From Saprospira grandis str. Lewin (GTDB lineage Bacteria; Bacteroidota; Bacteroidia; Chitinophagales; Saprospiraceae), in assembly GCF_000250635.1 (NCBI RefSeq), contig NC_016940.1:3286501-3350500 (forward strand): DNA of 64,000 bases. Reading direction: 5' to 3'. The notes beneath the pieces were generated by a model that saw only the letters and a list, made by a program, of their open reading frames with translations, searched no databases and was not told the DNA's origin. Position 1 is the first letter of the stretch; each line of letters opens with the position of its first letter. The translations under genes and the position numbers were made by a program. Below are positions 43,702 through 52,973 of the stretch, in pieces.

Positions 43702-46335
43702 ATGTCTCGCTTAATATTTTTCTTTTTCTTCTTGGCTTCGCTCCCCTTATTGGCCCAAAAAGGCCGACTCATCGGCCAGCTAACCGATGCGCAAACAGGA
43801 GAGCCGCTGCCCTCGGCTTCTATTAGTGTGTACCTCAATGATGAACTGCTCATTGGGCTGGTGACGGATATGGATGGCCGATATGACCTGAGTTTGCCCG
43901 CTGGTCCTCGGCTCAAACTCATGGCTAGTTATCTGGGTTTTCAACGTTATGAGAAGCGAGGCCTGCGCCTAAAAGAGGAGGAAGTTTTGCGCCTAGATAT
44001 TGCCCTGCAAACCCTAGATGATGCCGTTCCAGAGGTGATCGTAGAGTCGTTTTCGGATAAGGAAGCGGATGCTTTGCGGGTATCTAGAGAGGATATTCAG
44101 AATATTCCAACGACGACCATGAGCCTAGAATCGGTGCTTTTATATACTGCGGTAGGGGTGGCCAACCGCAACGAATTTTCTTCTCAATACTCGGTGCGAG
44201 GGGGGAATTATGACGAAAATCTGGTCTATGTCAATGGTTTTGAGATTTATCGCCCGCTGCTCATTCGGTCGGGTCAACAGGAGGGCCTGAGCTTTCCCAA
44301 TCCCGATATGCTCGATGAATTGGCTTTTTCTTCTGGGGGCTTTAAGGCCGAGTATGGCGAAAAAATGTCTTCGGTCTTAGATGTCCGCTATCGCCGCCCT
44401 AGCCGTTTTGAGGCCAGAGCAAGCGGGAGTTTATTGGGTGGATCGCTCTATTTGGGCGGCCGAACAGAGGGGAATAACGCCCTGACCTATACGGTGGGCG
44501 CCCGCTATAAAACGACCCAGTATTTATTGTCGAGCCTAGATATTAAGGGGGAGTATGTACCCCGATTTTTAGACCTGCAGACCGATTTGATCTATGATTT
44601 GGGCAAAAACTGGCAAATAGAAGCTATTGGAAATTATAATACGGCCCAATTTCAACTGATTCCCGAAGAATCGGCCAGCACAAGCGGCTTATACAATTAT
44701 GCAATACGCCTCAGCTCGCTTTTTGAGGGCCAAGAAATTTCTAGCTTTAATACCTATATGATGGGCACGGCCCTAGCCTATAGCGGAGAGCTGAAGGTCA
44801 AAACGATTCCAGAAAAAAAGCTGACGATTCAAGAAAATAGCCGCCACCGCATCTTGTTTTCCAACTACCAATCGCAAGAGGATGAACGCATTGATGTGAT
44901 CAATAATTATCGCTTGGAGGAGGTAGAAACGGGCCTGGGTGCCGATAACTTTGGCGATGTGGTGGGCACTTTGGCCTATGGCGAAACCCATCAGTATGCC
45001 CGAAATTACCTGACCGCCAATGTGATTCAGGCCAAATATGTGGGCGCTTATAGCCATGAGCGCTTCAATGACTCGACTTTTACCGAAAGCAAACAGCTCT
45101 TAAAATGGGGCTTGACCTATAAAAATGAGTTTATCCGCGATGACTTGAAAGAGTGGACCAGCTTCGATTCTTTGGGCTATACGCTCCCTTTTGATACGAC
45201 GGCCATGCCTATTTTTGAATACATTCGGACCGATACGCAGCTGTTGACGCATCGCTTTTCGGGCTTTCTACAAAATACTTGGGAGTATAAAAATGATCAG
45301 CACTTTTTGCGGACCACCCTCGGCCTGAGGGCCAGTTATTGGAGCCTGAACGAAGAGTTTTTGCTGGCTCCCCGCTTTCAGCTCTACTATAGCCCGCTTT
45401 CGCAGCATCATGCCATGAGCGATACAGCCCATTGGAGCAAGGATTTGACCTTTAAATTGGCCGCCGGGGCCTATCATCAACCGCCTTTTTATCGGGAGCT
45501 GAGGAATTTGGAGGGTGAAATCAATACTTCGGTCCGCGCACAGAAATCCGTGCATATTTTGGGCGGTCTCGTTTGGGATTTTAGCTGGTATAAGCGCAAA
45601 TTTAAGCTGATTTCAGAGCTTTATTATAAGCATCAATGGGACCTAATTCCCTATGATGTGGACAATGTTCGGATTCGCTATTATGGCGATAATTTGGCCA
45701 AGGGCTATGTTACGGGCTGGGATTTTCGCCTCAATGGAGAGTTGGTTAAAGGCCTAGAATCTTGGGTCAATTTCTCTTTGTTGCGCGCCCGCGAAAGCTT
45801 TGATGGCGTAGCGCATAAGGTCTATACCCTAGAGGGCCAAACTGTCGATACTAGCAGTGTGGATTATGTCTCTAAACCCACCGATCAGCTCTTCATCTTC
45901 TCCATGTATTTTCAAGATGAGCTGCCCGGCGCCGAGTGGTTCAAGGTCAATATGGCCTTTACCTTGGGCAGCGGCATGCACTATGGGGTGCCCAAAGACA
46001 ATATTGTGGCCCGAAATCTCTACCGCTATTCGCCCTATCATCGCATCGATATTGGCTTTAGTCTCGCGCTTTGGGACCGCGCCAAAAAGGCCCAAGAAGC
46101 CTATAAAGACAAGAATTTATCTATGGCCATGGCCGAACAAGCCCTCAAAAAAGATAGCAAAAATCCCTTCCGTTATCTGCGCTCGGCCTGGCTCAGCCTA
46201 GAGGTCTTCAACCTGATGGCGGTGGGCAATGTGGCCTCCAATACCTGGGTCAAGGATTTTACAAATACCAGCTATGCTATCCCCAATTATCTCTCTTCTC
46301 GCCGCGTGAACCTGCGCTTTCGTCTAGATTTTTAA
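43702..46335 (+). CDS. TonB-dependent outer-membrane receptor
   Basis: 877 residues. A signal peptide (1-19) is followed by a carboxypeptidase-D regulatory-like domain (~22-108, GRLIGQLTDAQTGEPLPSAS) and a TonB plug domain (~115-225) with YSVRGGNYDENLVYVNGFEI and SGGFKAEYGEKMSSVLDVRY. The remaining ~650 residues form the 22-strand barrel and end in Phe (RVNLRFRLDF). It should import a large or scarce nutrient; the ligand is unknown. There is no SusD partner gene next to it. A repeat follows 8 nt after the stop and a terminator lies at 46580. Confidence 0.95.
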   Translation: MSRLIFFFFFLASLPLLAQKGRLIGQLTDAQTGEPLPSASISVYLNDELLIGLVTDMDGRYDLSLPAGPRLKLMASYLGFQRYEKRGLRLKEEEVLRLDIALQTLDDAVPEVIVESFSDKEADALRVSREDIQNIPTTTMSLESVLLYTAVGVANRNEFSSQYSVRGGNYDENLVYVNGFEIYRPLLIRSGQQEGLSFPNPDMLDELAFSSGGFKAEYGEKMSSVLDVRYRRPSRFEARASGSLLGGSLYLGGRTEGNNALTYTVGARYKTTQYLLSSLDIKGEYVPRFLDLQTDLIYDLGKNWQIEAIGNYNTAQFQLIPEESASTSGLYNYAIRLSSLFEGQEISSFNTYMMGTALAYSGELKVKTIPEKKLTIQENSRHRILFSNYQSQEDERIDVINNYRLEEVETGLGADNFGDVVGTLAYGETHQYARNYLTANVIQAKYVGAYSHERFNDSTFTESKQLLKWGLTYKNEFIRDDLKEWTSFDSLGYTLPFDTTAMPIFEYIRTDTQLLTHRFSGFLQNTWEYKNDQHFLRTTLGLRASYWSLNEEFLLAPRFQLYYSPLSQHHAMSDTAHWSKDLTFKLAAGAYHQPPFYRELRNLEGEINTSVRAQKSVHILGGLVWDFSWYKRKFKLISELYYKHQWDLIPYDVDNVRIRYYGDNLAKGYVTGWDFRLNGELVKGLESWVNFSLLRARESFDGVAHKVYTLEGQTVDTSSVDYVSKPTDQLFIFSMYFQDELPGAEWFKVNMAFTLGSGMHYGVPKDNIVARNLYRYSPYHRIDIGFSLALWDRAKKAQEAYKDKNLSMAMAEQALKKDSKNPFRYLRSAWLSLEVFNLMAVGNVASNTWVKDFTNTSYAIPNYLSSRRVNLRFRLDF

Positions 46336-46343
46336 TGGGTTTT

Positions 46344-46412
46344 GGGGCGTTACTCCTTTCAGTCGTCGAACTGCGGACTAAAGTCCTTGTTGTCGCAGCT
46401 CGCTGCTGTTTT
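46344..46412 (+). repeat. type-B structured module, copy 3
   Basis: Plus orientation, 8 nt after the TonB receptor stop. Begins GGGGCGTTACTCC; the internal hairpin is GGACTAAAGTCC, compared with GGCCTAAAGGCC at 37683, a compensated change. It ends at the start of core copy 15. Confidence 0.8.
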
Positions 46413-46535
46413 GGGGCCTCCGCTGCGGCTTCGCCTTGCGGCGCTACGTTTCGCAGCTCGCAGGTCTGCTCGGCCCTTCGCCGCCTAGGGCGGCTTGGTC
46501 TGGCCCTGCGGGCCACTGCTGCACATCGCTAGGCC
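46413..46535 (+). repeat. GC-rich structured element, copy 15 (GGGGCCT/AGGCC type)
   Basis: Plus orientation, fused to the preceding type-B module. Internal pair GCAG with CTGC; hairpin CGCCGCC-TAG-GGCGGC. Confidence 0.9.
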
Positions 46536-46579
46536 GCTCAACAGTTATGTTTTAGCTGGCTCTCCTGCTTCGGCCCCCC

Positions 46580-46614
46580 AAAAGGCGCAAAACTTAGGTT
46601 TTGCGCCTTTTTTT
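46580..46614 (+). terminator. terminator downstream of the TonB receptor
   Basis: 14-bp stem AAAAGGCGCAAAAC (46580-46593) with its complement (46598-46611), TTAG loop, run of T to 46614. Confidence 0.88.
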
Positions 46615-46742
46615 AGGGCTATGGCAGAGGCCATTCTTTATATTACTAAAGGTTTTGTTAAAGTTATTTACAACTGAACTTATTCAAAGAGCTAGGAAAT
46701 GACCTTTTTAGTATGGTTAATAATGCAGTAGACATCATTAAC

Positions 46743-47050
46743 CATAGCTCAGAGGTCATTGATGATCTACCAGCTATCATTAACTATAGCTCAGAGGTCA
46801 TTGATGATCTACCAGCTATCATTAACCATAGCTCAGAGGTTGTTAATGATCTGCCAGCTATCATTAACTATAGCTCAGAGGTCATTGATGATCTACCAGC
46901 TATCATTAACCATAGCTCAGAGGTTGTTAATGATCTGCCAGCTATCATTAACCATAGCTCAGAGGTTGTTAATGATCTGCCAGCTATCATTAACCATAGC
47001 TCAGAGGTCATTAATGATCTGCCAGCTATCATTAACCATAGCTCAGCGGT
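46743..47050 (+). repeat. 42-bp tandem repeat, seven full units plus partials
   Basis: Units start at 46743, 46785, 46827, 46869, 46911, 46953 and 46995, with a partial unit at 47037 and a few bases before 46743. Each contains a hairpin TTAATGAT-CTGCCAGCT-ATCATTAA or its G-U variant TTGATGAT. As 42 is a multiple of three all frames can stay open; a 129-residue frame from 46713 gives repeats of NHSSEVINDLPAII but no start context or domain supports a gene. Confidence 0.9.
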
Positions 47051-47085
47051 TATTGAGCGACCGTTCAGGATTTTGTGGTTTCTAT

Positions 47086-47205
47086 GGCCTAGCGATGTGT
47101 AGGGGTGGCCGAAGGCCAGACCAAGGAGCCGAAGGCGACGCAGGGCCGAGCAGACCTGCGAGCCCCGAAACGTAGCGCCGACGACCGAAGGGAGGCGGAG
47201 GCCCC
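47086..47205 (-). repeat. GC-rich structured element, copy 16 (GGGGCCT/AGGCC type)
   Basis: Minus orientation. Internal pair GGGG with CCCC. It abuts the 42-bp repeats on one side and a type-B module on the other. Confidence 0.9.
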
Positions 47206-47277
47206 AAAACATCTGCGAGCTGCGACAACCAGCCCCTACAGGGGCGCCAGTTCGACGACTGAAAGGAGTAACGCCCC
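47206..47277 (-). repeat. type-B structured module, copy 4
   Basis: Minus orientation. Same blocks as the other type-B modules with the hairpin CCCCTGTAGGGG form. Confidence 0.8.
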
Positions 47278-47301
47278 AAATAAAAATAAAAGAGACAACA
47301 G

Positions 47302-47332
47302 TTGCAAAACCCCAAAATAAGGGATAACTTTA
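47302..47332 (+). promoter_or_regulatory. candidate promoter of the helicase gene
   Basis: TTG at 47302-47304, a 20-nt spacer, and TAACTTTA at 47325-47332, which differs from TAnnTTTG only at the last base. About 90 nt upstream of the ATG at 47422. Confidence 0.4.
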
Positions 47333-47421
47333 TTGCGTATAAAAAACCTAAGTTTTCGCAAAAAAGAAACAGAAGGATAAGGACCTAGCGGTTTATAACT
47401 GCTAAAGAAGACAGATGAGCT

Positions 47422-50400
47422 ATGCAAGAAAAAATGCAACTGAAAATTATATCGGCTGGAGCGGGTAGTGGAAAGACCTACACCCTTACTCAACAAATGG
47501 CCGAACTGCTGATCCCCAAAGATGGACAGCCCGCCGAAGTGCGGGCCTCGGGGATTTTGGCCACCACCTTTACCAATAAGGCTGCTGCTGAGTTGAAAGA
47601 GCGGGTGCGGGTCAAATTATTGGAGGAAGGCATGAGCCAAGAAGCCGATGAATTGGGCCAAGCCATGATTGGGACCGTGCATGCGGTGGGCGTACAGTTG
47701 CTCAAGCGCTTTGCCTTTGAGGCGGGGCTTTCTCCCGAAATGGACATCATTGCCGAAGGGGAGCAATCGCAGATTTTTAACCAATCGCTATCGACAATTT
47801 TGACCGAAGAGCGCAGCCTGCAAATGGAAATGCTGAGCAAGCGTCTAGGTTATGAAGAGCAGGGCTTTTATGGCCGAGATTGGCGCAGCGATATCCTCCA
47901 ACTGACCGATTTGGCCCGAAGCAACAACCTAGATGCGGCAGCTTTGGAAGAAAGTGCTACGGCTTCTGTACGTAGTCTTTTGGCCCTTTTGCCTAGCCGA
48001 AGCGCCAAGACCGCAGCGGCCTTAGATCAGCAGTTGCGCAGCTATTTGGAAAATACTTTGGCGGCCGTTTTAGAAATAGAAGATGGGACCAAATCTAGAC
48101 AAACCCTCATCTCCAAACTGCGAAGTTTTCAGAATAAACTTCGCGCTCGGGGCTATCTGCATTGGTCGGAATGGGTGGCCTTGGGCAAAGCCTGTGGTAA
48201 GGCCCCAAAAAAATGTAAGGAGGCCGTAGAAGAGCTCAAAGAATTGACCGATGGGCATGAATCTCATCCCCAGTTTCAGGAAGACCTCAGTCAATATATC
48301 GAGCAGCTTTTTAGCTTGGCGCAGGCGGCTATAGATGAATACGAAACCTACAAAACGAGTCGAGGCCTAATTGACTACACAGATATGGAGGTCTATATCC
48401 TCAAACTTTTAGAACAGCCCTTGGTGCGGGAAGTGCTAGAGGAAGAACTAGACCTTTTATTAGTCGATGAGTTTCAGGATACCAACCCCATTCAGCTCAA
48501 AATCTTTTTGGACCTCAGCCGTTTGGCCAAGCGATCAATTTGGGTGGGCGACCCCAAGCAGTCGATTTATGGCTTTAGAGGGGCCGCCCCCGAGCTCATG
48601 CAGGCCGTCGTAGAACAGGCCAGTGAAATGCAGGTATTGGGGAACTCTTGGCGCTCTCGGCAGGATTTGGTCCACTTTACCAATGGGCTTTTCTGCAAAG
48701 CGTTTCCAGATTTAGGGGAAGAGCGGGTCGCCTTAGAGGTAGCTCCGCCCTTTAAGAAAGAGCTAGAGCCTCAGGGCTTGGGCCATGCCTTAGAGCATTG
48801 GGTCATTGATTTTAAGGAAGGCAAAAGACGGCCCGGAAAACCTTGGCCGCATCGGGCCTTGGCGCATGCTATTGCCCAACTCTTAAAAGAGGGGCGGATG
48901 ATTCGGCCCAGAGGGAAGGGCCAAATGCGGCCATTAGAGGCGGGCGATATTGCCGTACTTTGCCGCTCCAACCAAACTTGTCAGGACCTCGCCGAGCAAC
49001 TGGCCGAAGAAGGCCTAAAAGCCTCCATTGCCCGAAAGGGCTTGCTCAAAACGCCAGAAGCCAGTTTGTTGCATGCCTGCCTAAAGTTTATTCTCAATCC
49101 GCAAGATAGCTTATCGGTAGCCGAGCTCAAACTCCTCTTAGAGGCGCAAAGCTTGGAGGAAATCGTCAAGGATCGCCTAAAGTATTTGGAGCGAGAGCAG
49201 GAGCAGAAAAAGTATAAACTTTGGGGGGAGTCGGGACAAATTAAGCGCTTATTGCATTTGGCCCAACAACTGCCCGAAATGTCTGCCACCGAAATTGTCA
49301 ATCTGGTCATCGAAAAGATGAACCTCCGCAATGTAGTGGCTCGCTGGGGAAATGCCAATCAGCGCTTTGCCAATTTGGATGCCCTACGCAGCAAGGCCCT
49401 AGAATATGAAGAAAACTGCAACCGTTTGCATAATGCGGCCACCTTGGGGGGCTTTCTCTTGTGGTTGGACCATTTGGAGCGGGAGGGCTTGGATGCGCAG
49501 GCCTCTAGCCAAAGCCAAGATGCCGTCAATGTATTGACTTATCATAAAAGTAAGGGCTTAGAATGGCCTTTTGTGGTTTGCTATGAGCTAGAGAAATCGC
49601 TGCGGGAAAACTACTTTGGCTTTCAGCTGATTTCAACCCAAGAAGAGGTCGATTTGAAAAACCCTTTGGCCAACCGCCTGATTTCTTTTTGGCCCAATCC
49701 CTACGGCAAACAGAGTCAGAAAACCAATTTGGTCGAGAATATCAAGGCCTTGCCACAGACCGCCCTGCGCAAAAAGGCGCAGTTGCAGGAGGAATCCCGC
49801 TTGCTTTATGTGGGGGTAACCCGTGCCCGAGATTATCTGGCCTTACCCATCTTTTTGCAGCAAAAGAATTGGGGCCTCAATTGGCTCAACCGCAGCTTTC
49901 ATCTGGGCGATGAGGAAATGCAAACCGTAGATCCCGATAGCGATTTTTGCATTTGGGATTGGAAGGGCAATGCCCTGCCCGTTCAGCGGATGCAATTGGA
50001 GCTCTTTAAGGAGATTGATCCCTTGGAACTGGAGCGAGAAGAGGAGGTTTTCCCTTATTTGCAAGCCTTTAAGGGGGAACAGGACCATTTGGCGGCCCAG
50101 CCCGAAACGGCAGAGCAGCTGATGGGCGAAATTGAAATGCCAATTTTTGGAGAGTACCCCTATGTACCTGGTTTGCCCATAGAAGATATTAGCGAAGAGG
50201 AGGAAGAGCGTTTGGGCCAATTGCTACAGCTCTATTTGCGGGCCGATCAATTGGATTATGCCCTGAGCTTGAGAGAACAAACCGCCCAACAACTGCTAGA
50301 AGATTTTGAGCTCAAGCATCAGCTCAATAGCTTGCAATTGATGCGCTTGAGTCAGCAGTTTCATCAGAGCCTAAGGGCTTTTGGACCTATGCAGCTGCAT

Positions 50401-50697
50401 CGGGCCAGAAGGTTCCGCTTTCAGCAAGACCGACAGGTTTTTAGGGGGCAGGTAGACTACTACTTCTTTTCTGAAGAGGAGGAGCGGCAAATCTTAATGC
50501 TGGATGTTTTGTATACTTATGAGGGCTGGAAACAAAAAAGCCACCGCATCAGAGAAGCGGCAGCTAAATTGTATGCAGCCAAAAACGCCTTGGCCCAAGC
50601 GGGCTATAGCGCTAGCTGCTATTTACATTTTCCTCTTTCGGGCCTCTACGTAGAAGTAGCGCCTAGTTTAGTAGGAGAGGAGGAAGAACCCTTTTAG
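47422..50697 (+). CDS. UvrD/RecB-like ATP-dependent helicase (AddA/RecB-type) with degenerate nuclease end
   Basis: 1091 residues. Superfamily 1 helicase: Walker A SAGAGSGKTYTLTQQ (residues 13-19 GAGSGKT), motif Ia ATTFTNKAAAELKERV, Walker B VDEFQDTNPIQ (Asp349), motif III VGDPKQSIYGFRGA, motif V VNVLTYHKSKGLEWPFVV and motif VI RLLYVGVTRARDYL. The last ~150 residues resemble the RecB-type nuclease fold (FRGQVDYYF, then LMLDVLYTYEGW), but the usual D-x-K active-site lysine is missing, so nuclease action is doubtful. Likely role: double-strand break repair. An alternative start is Met5. Its stop interlocks with that of the convergent MORN gene. Confidence 0.92.
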   Translation: MQEKMQLKIISAGAGSGKTYTLTQQMAELLIPKDGQPAEVRASGILATTFTNKAAAELKERVRVKLLEEGMSQEADELGQAMIGTVHAVGVQLLKRFAFEAGLSPEMDIIAEGEQSQIFNQSLSTILTEERSLQMEMLSKRLGYEEQGFYGRDWRSDILQLTDLARSNNLDAAALEESATASVRSLLALLPSRSAKTAAALDQQLRSYLENTLAAVLEIEDGTKSRQTLISKLRSFQNKLRARGYLHWSEWVALGKACGKAPKKCKEAVEELKELTDGHESHPQFQEDLSQYIEQLFSLAQAAIDEYETYKTSRGLIDYTDMEVYILKLLEQPLVREVLEEELDLLLVDEFQDTNPIQLKIFLDLSRLAKRSIWVGDPKQSIYGFRGAAPELMQAVVEQASEMQVLGNSWRSRQDLVHFTNGLFCKAFPDLGEERVALEVAPPFKKELEPQGLGHALEHWVIDFKEGKRRPGKPWPHRALAHAIAQLLKEGRMIRPRGKGQMRPLEAGDIAVLCRSNQTCQDLAEQLAEEGLKASIARKGLLKTPEASLLHACLKFILNPQDSLSVAELKLLLEAQSLEEIVKDRLKYLEREQEQKKYKLWGESGQIKRLLHLAQQLPEMSATEIVNLVIEKMNLRNVVARWGNANQRFANLDALRSKALEYEENCNRLHNAATLGGFLLWLDHLEREGLDAQASSQSQDAVNVLTYHKSKGLEWPFVVCYELEKSLRENYFGFQLISTQEEVDLKNPLANRLISFWPNPYGKQSQKTNLVENIKALPQTALRKKAQLQEESRLLYVGVTRARDYLALPIFLQQKNWGLNWLNRSFHLGDEEMQTVDPDSDFCIWDWKGNALPVQRMQLELFKEIDPLELEREEEVFPYLQAFKGEQDHLAAQPETAEQLMGEIEMPIFGEYPYVPGLPIEDISEEEEERLGQLLQLYLRADQLDYALSLREQTAQQLLEDFELKHQLNSLQLMRLSQQFHQSLRAFGPMQLHRARRFRFQQDRQVFRGQVDYYFFSEEEERQILMLDVLYTYEGWKQKSHRIREAAAKLYAAKNALAQAGYSASCYLHFPLSGLYVEVAPSLVGEEEEPF

Positions 50698-52148
50698 TCT
50701 TCCAATTCCTTAAAGGTATAAGGGTCGATTTTTCGGCCCTTATTATTTTCCATACGGACCAAAACCCCATCTTTGAAAAAATACTTGAAACGCAGATAAC
50801 CAACGGGGTCATTTTCAACCCATTCGCCAGTTTTGGCATAGCTGCGTTCTTTGCGGCCCGTTAAAGGATTATACTCAATGATGAGTTTGGGCAGGTATTT
50901 CCCCTTAATATGTTCTTTGCCATTGATATGGTACTGCACATACTCCCCAATCCGAACGCTATATTGTTTGCGAGGAGTTAGTTTTTTGATGCGGAATTCC
51001 TTGGCCAAGCCATAGCTGAGGTACTCTTGCCAGCGTTCTTCCAAACTATCGGCAGAAACCGAATAATCTACTTTGTCAATCCATTGGATGGCGTTATAAT
51101 TCAGGCGCTCAAAATCTTGGTCCACCAATTTGAATTTATATTCATAAGGAAGCTCAATCTTATAAAAGAGGGTATCCATATCTTTTTGGTCCTTCAAAAT
51201 CGTATGTGCGCCCTTGGCCCTAATTTCTCCACTTTCATAATAGCTGGTAAAAAAGCCCAGTTCTAGGCCATCCTCATAGGCAGTGCTATACTTGGGCGTA
51301 CCATCATCATAGTAAGTCTTAAAGACTCCTTGGCGTTTGCCGTCATTAAAGGTTTCTTGTCGGAAGGGTTCGGCATCCAAAGTAGTTTTCCAAAGGCCTG
51401 TTCTTCGGCCTTCGCCATCATAGTAGCCGGTGGCCACTAGTTCGCCCCCATTGAGGCCTCTTTTGTATTCAATCCAGCGGCCTTCACGTAGGCCATTGAG
51501 AAAAGAGCCCGTTCCGACCAGCAATTCTTCGGTTCCAAAACGGGGGTGTCGGTCCACCTTATAGTATTCCATTTTTCCGCTGGCCCGTTCTTGGCCAAAG
51601 TCAAATTCTCCTTTAATGTGGACATTTCCCTTATCAATATAATAGTCATATTGCCAGCGGCCCGTTTTTTGGCCATTGCTATAGCGGCCTTTGGCCATTA
51701 GGCGGTCATCCTTAAACAGCAGCCATTCGTCTTGTCGGATGCCATTGAGGTATTTACCGGCCGCTAGTTTATCGTCTAAGTGGTTATAGATAATCCAGAC
51801 GCCATTCATGCTGTCGTTAGTAAATTTGCCTTTCATTTTGACCTTTGTTCGGGAGTCTACTAGCTCCCAGCGGCCATTTTTTACGCCATTTTCATATTGG
51901 CCCACCACATCGGGTTCATCGGCATATCGGCCAATTGGAGAGATGTAAAAGCGCCAGCGGCCTTCTTTTTCGCCATTTTCGTTATAGCGGCCTTTGGCCA
52001 ATGGTTTCCCATCTTTTCCCTTGATAATCCAGTAGCCAATTCTTTGGCCCTCGGCATTGATTTGGTTGTATTTGGGCCGTTTTTTTTGGGCCTCTACACT
52101 GCTCATACAGAAAAGGCAGGCAAGGCAGAACATGATGGTTAATCGCAT
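50694..52148 (-). CDS. exported MORN-repeat protein
   Basis: 484 residues. A signal peptide (1-20) precedes at least ten MORN-type repeats of about 22-25 residues with the pattern G-Y-NG-R-G-W, for example GRYNENGEKEGRWRFY, GQYENGVKNGRWELV, GKYLNGIRQDEWLLF, GRYSNGQKTGRWQYDY and TYYDDGTPKYSTAYEDG. This is the bacterial YwqK-like (MORN_2) form, which often works at membranes or surfaces; no precise role is known. Residues after ~330 depart from the repeat. Its stop codon overlaps that of the helicase gene on the other strand (TTAG at 50694-50697). Confidence 0.9.
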   Translation of the reverse strand: MRLTIMFCLACLFCMSSVEAQKKRPKYNQINAEGQRIGYWIIKGKDGKPLAKGRYNENGEKEGRWRFYISPIGRYADEPDVVGQYENGVKNGRWELVDSRTKVKMKGKFTNDSMNGVWIIYNHLDDKLAAGKYLNGIRQDEWLLFKDDRLMAKGRYSNGQKTGRWQYDYYIDKGNVHIKGEFDFGQERASGKMEYYKVDRHPRFGTEELLVGTGSFLNGLREGRWIEYKRGLNGGELVATGYYDGEGRRTGLWKTTLDAEPFRQETFNDGKRQGVFKTYYDDGTPKYSTAYEDGLELGFFTSYYESGEIRAKGAHTILKDQKDMDTLFYKIELPYEYKFKLVDQDFERLNYNAIQWIDKVDYSVSADSLEERWQEYLSYGLAKEFRIKKLTPRKQYSVRIGEYVQYHINGKEHIKGKYLPKLIIEYNPLTGRKERSYAKTGEWVENDPVGYLRFKYFFKDGVLVRMENNKGRKIDPYTFKELED

Positions 52149-52178
52149 AGATGAAATAGTTTCTTAATATATTTTTTT

Positions 52179-52312
52179 GGGGCTGCCCCTTCGGCCCTTT
52201 GGGCCTGCGGGTCGGGCTGTGCCGCAGCTCGCTGCTCGCTCGGCCCTGCGGCGGCTTCGCCGCCTGGGTCTGGCCCTTCGGGCCACTGCTATCCATCCCA
52301 GGCCACTAGGCC
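52179..52312 (+). repeat. GC-rich structured element, copy 17 (GGGGCTG/CAGCC type, altered end)
   Basis: Plus orientation, 31 nt from the start of the MORN gene. The far end reads CCATCCCAGGCCACTAGGCC rather than CCTCAGCC, so the terminal pair is broken in this copy and it looks like a hybrid with the AGGCC type. The rest of 52149-52412 shows no other feature. Confidence 0.8.
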
Positions 52313-52412
52313 GGGCTTTGGGGCAAGCGCTAGGCAGTTTGTTGTAAAAAAGAGCCTTAGTGGGGGAACGTTTTGGGCAAAATTCTTCATTATCAGCGCA
52401 AAAAAACGAAAA

Positions 52413-52973
52413 ATGAATAGAAGATTAGTAAAAACCTCTAAGTTCCTAAGTTTAATTCTGCGTCATCGTCCCGAGCTATTGGGGCTAAGCCTAGAAGCTG
52501 GCGGCTGGCTCGATGTGGAGCAGCTTTTAGCAGCGGCCAAGGCCCATAATAAGGAATTAGATAGGGAGTTGCTGGAAGAAGTGGTCTGCAAAAATAACAA
52601 AAAGCGCTTTGCTTTTAATGCAGAAAAAACCAAGATTCGAGCCAGTCAGGGACATTCTGTAGACATCGAGTTGGGATATACGGCCCAAGCGCCCCCAGAA
52701 ATTCTCTATCATGGCACGGCCCAGCGATTTTTAGACAACATTTTAAAAGAGGGCTTGTTAAAAATGAATCGGCATCAGGTGCATTTATCGGCAGATATTT
52801 CTACTGCTGAAAATGTGGGCCGCCGGCATGGCAAATTGGTCCTTTTGGTGGTGCAGGCCCAAAAGATGCAGGCCGCGGGCTATACCTTCTACCAATCGGC
52901 CAATGGCGTTTGGCTTACTGATACCGTTCCGCCAGAATACCTGCAGCTATGGGCAGGCGGCCCTTCGGCCTAG
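52413..52973 (+). CDS. kptA: RNA 2'-phosphotransferase KptA/Tpt1 family
   Basis: 186 residues. Tpt1/KptA moves an internal RNA 2'-phosphate to NAD, giving ADP-ribose cyclic phosphate. The N-terminal winged helix (SKFLSLILRHRPELLGL, GGWLDVEQLL) and the ADP-ribosyltransferase part with RASQGHSVDIEL, LYHGTAQRFLDNI, HQVHLSADISTA and LTDTVPPEYL are all visible, including the conserved Arg-His-Arg/His residues. In bacteria without tRNA splicing its substrate is unclear. The last residues (GGPSA) and the stop codon are encoded by element copy 18, so the repeat seems to have replaced the original end. Confidence 0.93.
   Translation: MNRRLVKTSKFLSLILRHRPELLGLSLEAGGWLDVEQLLAAAKAHNKELDRELLEEVVCKNNKKRFAFNAEKTKIRASQGHSVDIELGYTAQAPPEILYHGTAQRFLDNILKEGLLKMNRHQVHLSADISTAENVGRRHGKLVLLVVQAQKMQAAGYTFYQSANGVWLTDTVPPEYLQLWAGGPSA

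Noticed and set aside
46743-47050. CRISPR array
   Set aside because: Units are contiguous 42-bp repeats without unique spacers, and no cas gene is near.
46713-47102. 129-residue repeat protein
   Set aside because: The 42-bp period keeps any frame open, a second frame is equally long, and the end runs into a repeat; listed as repeat instead, though coding cannot be excluded.
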